From positions 203,748-267,747 of the forward strand of contig NZ_JAEFCA010000006.1 of NCBI RefSeq assembly GCF_016405855.1: a stretch of 64,000 nucleotides of DNA. Reading direction: 5' to 3'. The notes under the pieces were generated by a model, which was given only the letters and a program-made list of their open reading frames with translations, was not told the DNA's origin and did not search any database. The stretch is from Flavobacterium sp. IB48 (GTDB lineage: Bacteria; Bacteroidota; Bacteroidia; Flavobacteriales; Flavobacteriaceae). The translations under genes were made by a program, and so were the position numbers. How positions within the stretch are numbered: position 1 is the first letter of the stretch; each line of letters opens with the position of its first letter. Positions 63,810 through 64,000 of the stretch are shown piece after piece.

Positions 63810-64000
63810 TTAAATTTTCAATAAAACAAGTAATCCCGTAAATCCAATTTGTAGTCCCACACAGAAAACTAAAAAAGCGCAAATACGTTTTACCACATCT
63901 TCTCCGTGCGGTCCCAAAAAATCCAGAACTCTTCTAATGTTCAGGTAACAAACATAAATTAAACCACACAGAAATGTTATAGAAACTAAAATAGCAGCTA
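63810..64000 (-). CDS. MarC-family membrane protein (partial, C-terminus)
   Basis: The last 63 codons of a minus-strand gene run off the right edge; stop at 63810. The sequence has two membrane helices, AAILVSITFLCGLIYVCYL and FLVFCVGLQIGFTGLLVLL, joined by RRVLDFLGPHGEDVVKRI. The LGxxGxxVxxRI...GxQ pattern is that of the C-terminus of MarC-type (NAAT) inner-membrane proteins. Its 5' part and neighbours are outside the window. Confidence 0.7.
   Translation of the reverse strand, partial: AAILVSITFLCGLIYVCYLNIRRVLDFLGPHGEDVVKRICAFLVFCVGLQIGFTGLLVLLKI

Noticed and set aside
1..64000. tRNA, rRNA, CRISPR arrays and insertion sequences
   Set aside because: No clover-leaf sequence, ribosomal signature, regularly spaced repeat array or transposase was seen on either strand; a dedicated search with tRNAscan or ISfinder would settle it.

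Overview
The window is AT-rich DNA from a Bacteroidota bacterium, most likely a Flavobacterium- or Chryseobacterium-like member of the Flavobacteriia. Evidence: promoters fit TTTG-N19-TAnnTTTG, Shine-Dalgarno sites are largely absent, there is a SusC/SusD pair, an Hc1-type histone, RteC, DUF1896/DUF3945 genes and MobA/B/C-TraA/B/C/D conjugation genes. I see no rRNA, tRNA, CRISPR array or insertion sequence.

Region 1 (1-26.4 kb, possibly to ~28.5 kb) is part of an integrative and conjugative element. From left to right it has a QatABCD anti-phage cassette (1-4549, qatD cut by the window edge), traD, two DUF3408 genes and a ParA-like traA (4843-6940), a non-coding segment with large dyads that is the best oriT candidate (7143-7680), then mobA, mobB relaxase and mobC coupling protein on the other strand (7692-11543). 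Next come a second cargo slot with a large SF1 helicase (12076-15135) and the maintenance/regulation block: a giant methylase-helicase, DUF1896, topoisomerase III, DUF3945, a helix-turn-helix protein and RteC (15410-26429). A TTGGCA motif recurs as a 10-bp-phased array and as palindromes around the regulator genes. No integrase or attachment site is visible, so the element's boundary is unresolved.

Region 2 (26.5-41 kb) holds an AraC regulator, a small membrane protein with a lipoprotein, a TPR/AraC membrane regulator, an Hc1 histone with a clear terminator, and a helix-turn-helix repressor facing a promoter-operator. A long structured leader then precedes susC, susD and an S9 peptidase, which looks like a peptide uptake and degradation locus. 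Convergent to it are a small exported cysteine-containing protein, a membrane-anchored protein and a MauE/DoxX-like membrane protein.

Region 3 (41.3-53.1 kb) is the most interesting part: an apparently undescribed peptide natural-product (RiPP or modified-bacteriocin) cluster. Three short precursors, two of them too short for ordinary gene calling, share a leader ending LEKLTGG and cores beginning ILGACH. They lie among two methyltransferases (one resembling carnosine/histidine N-methyltransferases), a glycosyltransferase-like protein, an HExxH peptide-modification-like protein, a C39-peptidase ABC exporter, an HlyD-type adaptor, exported accessory proteins, a zinc-ribbon protein and a divergent aldo/keto reductase. 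The whole cluster is bracketed by an imperfect direct repeat of about 120 bp (40983-41106 and 53130-53249), suggesting it moved as a unit.

Region 4 (53.4-64 kb) is ordinary chromosome with signs of decay: two tandem DUF1254 lipoproteins behind a deleted and frameshifted outer-membrane gene, a polyprenyl-synthetase pseudogene, an intact D-alanine-D-alanine ligase, a hypothetical gene, an exported amidohydrolase, a zinc alcohol dehydrogenase and the end of a MarC-family gene.
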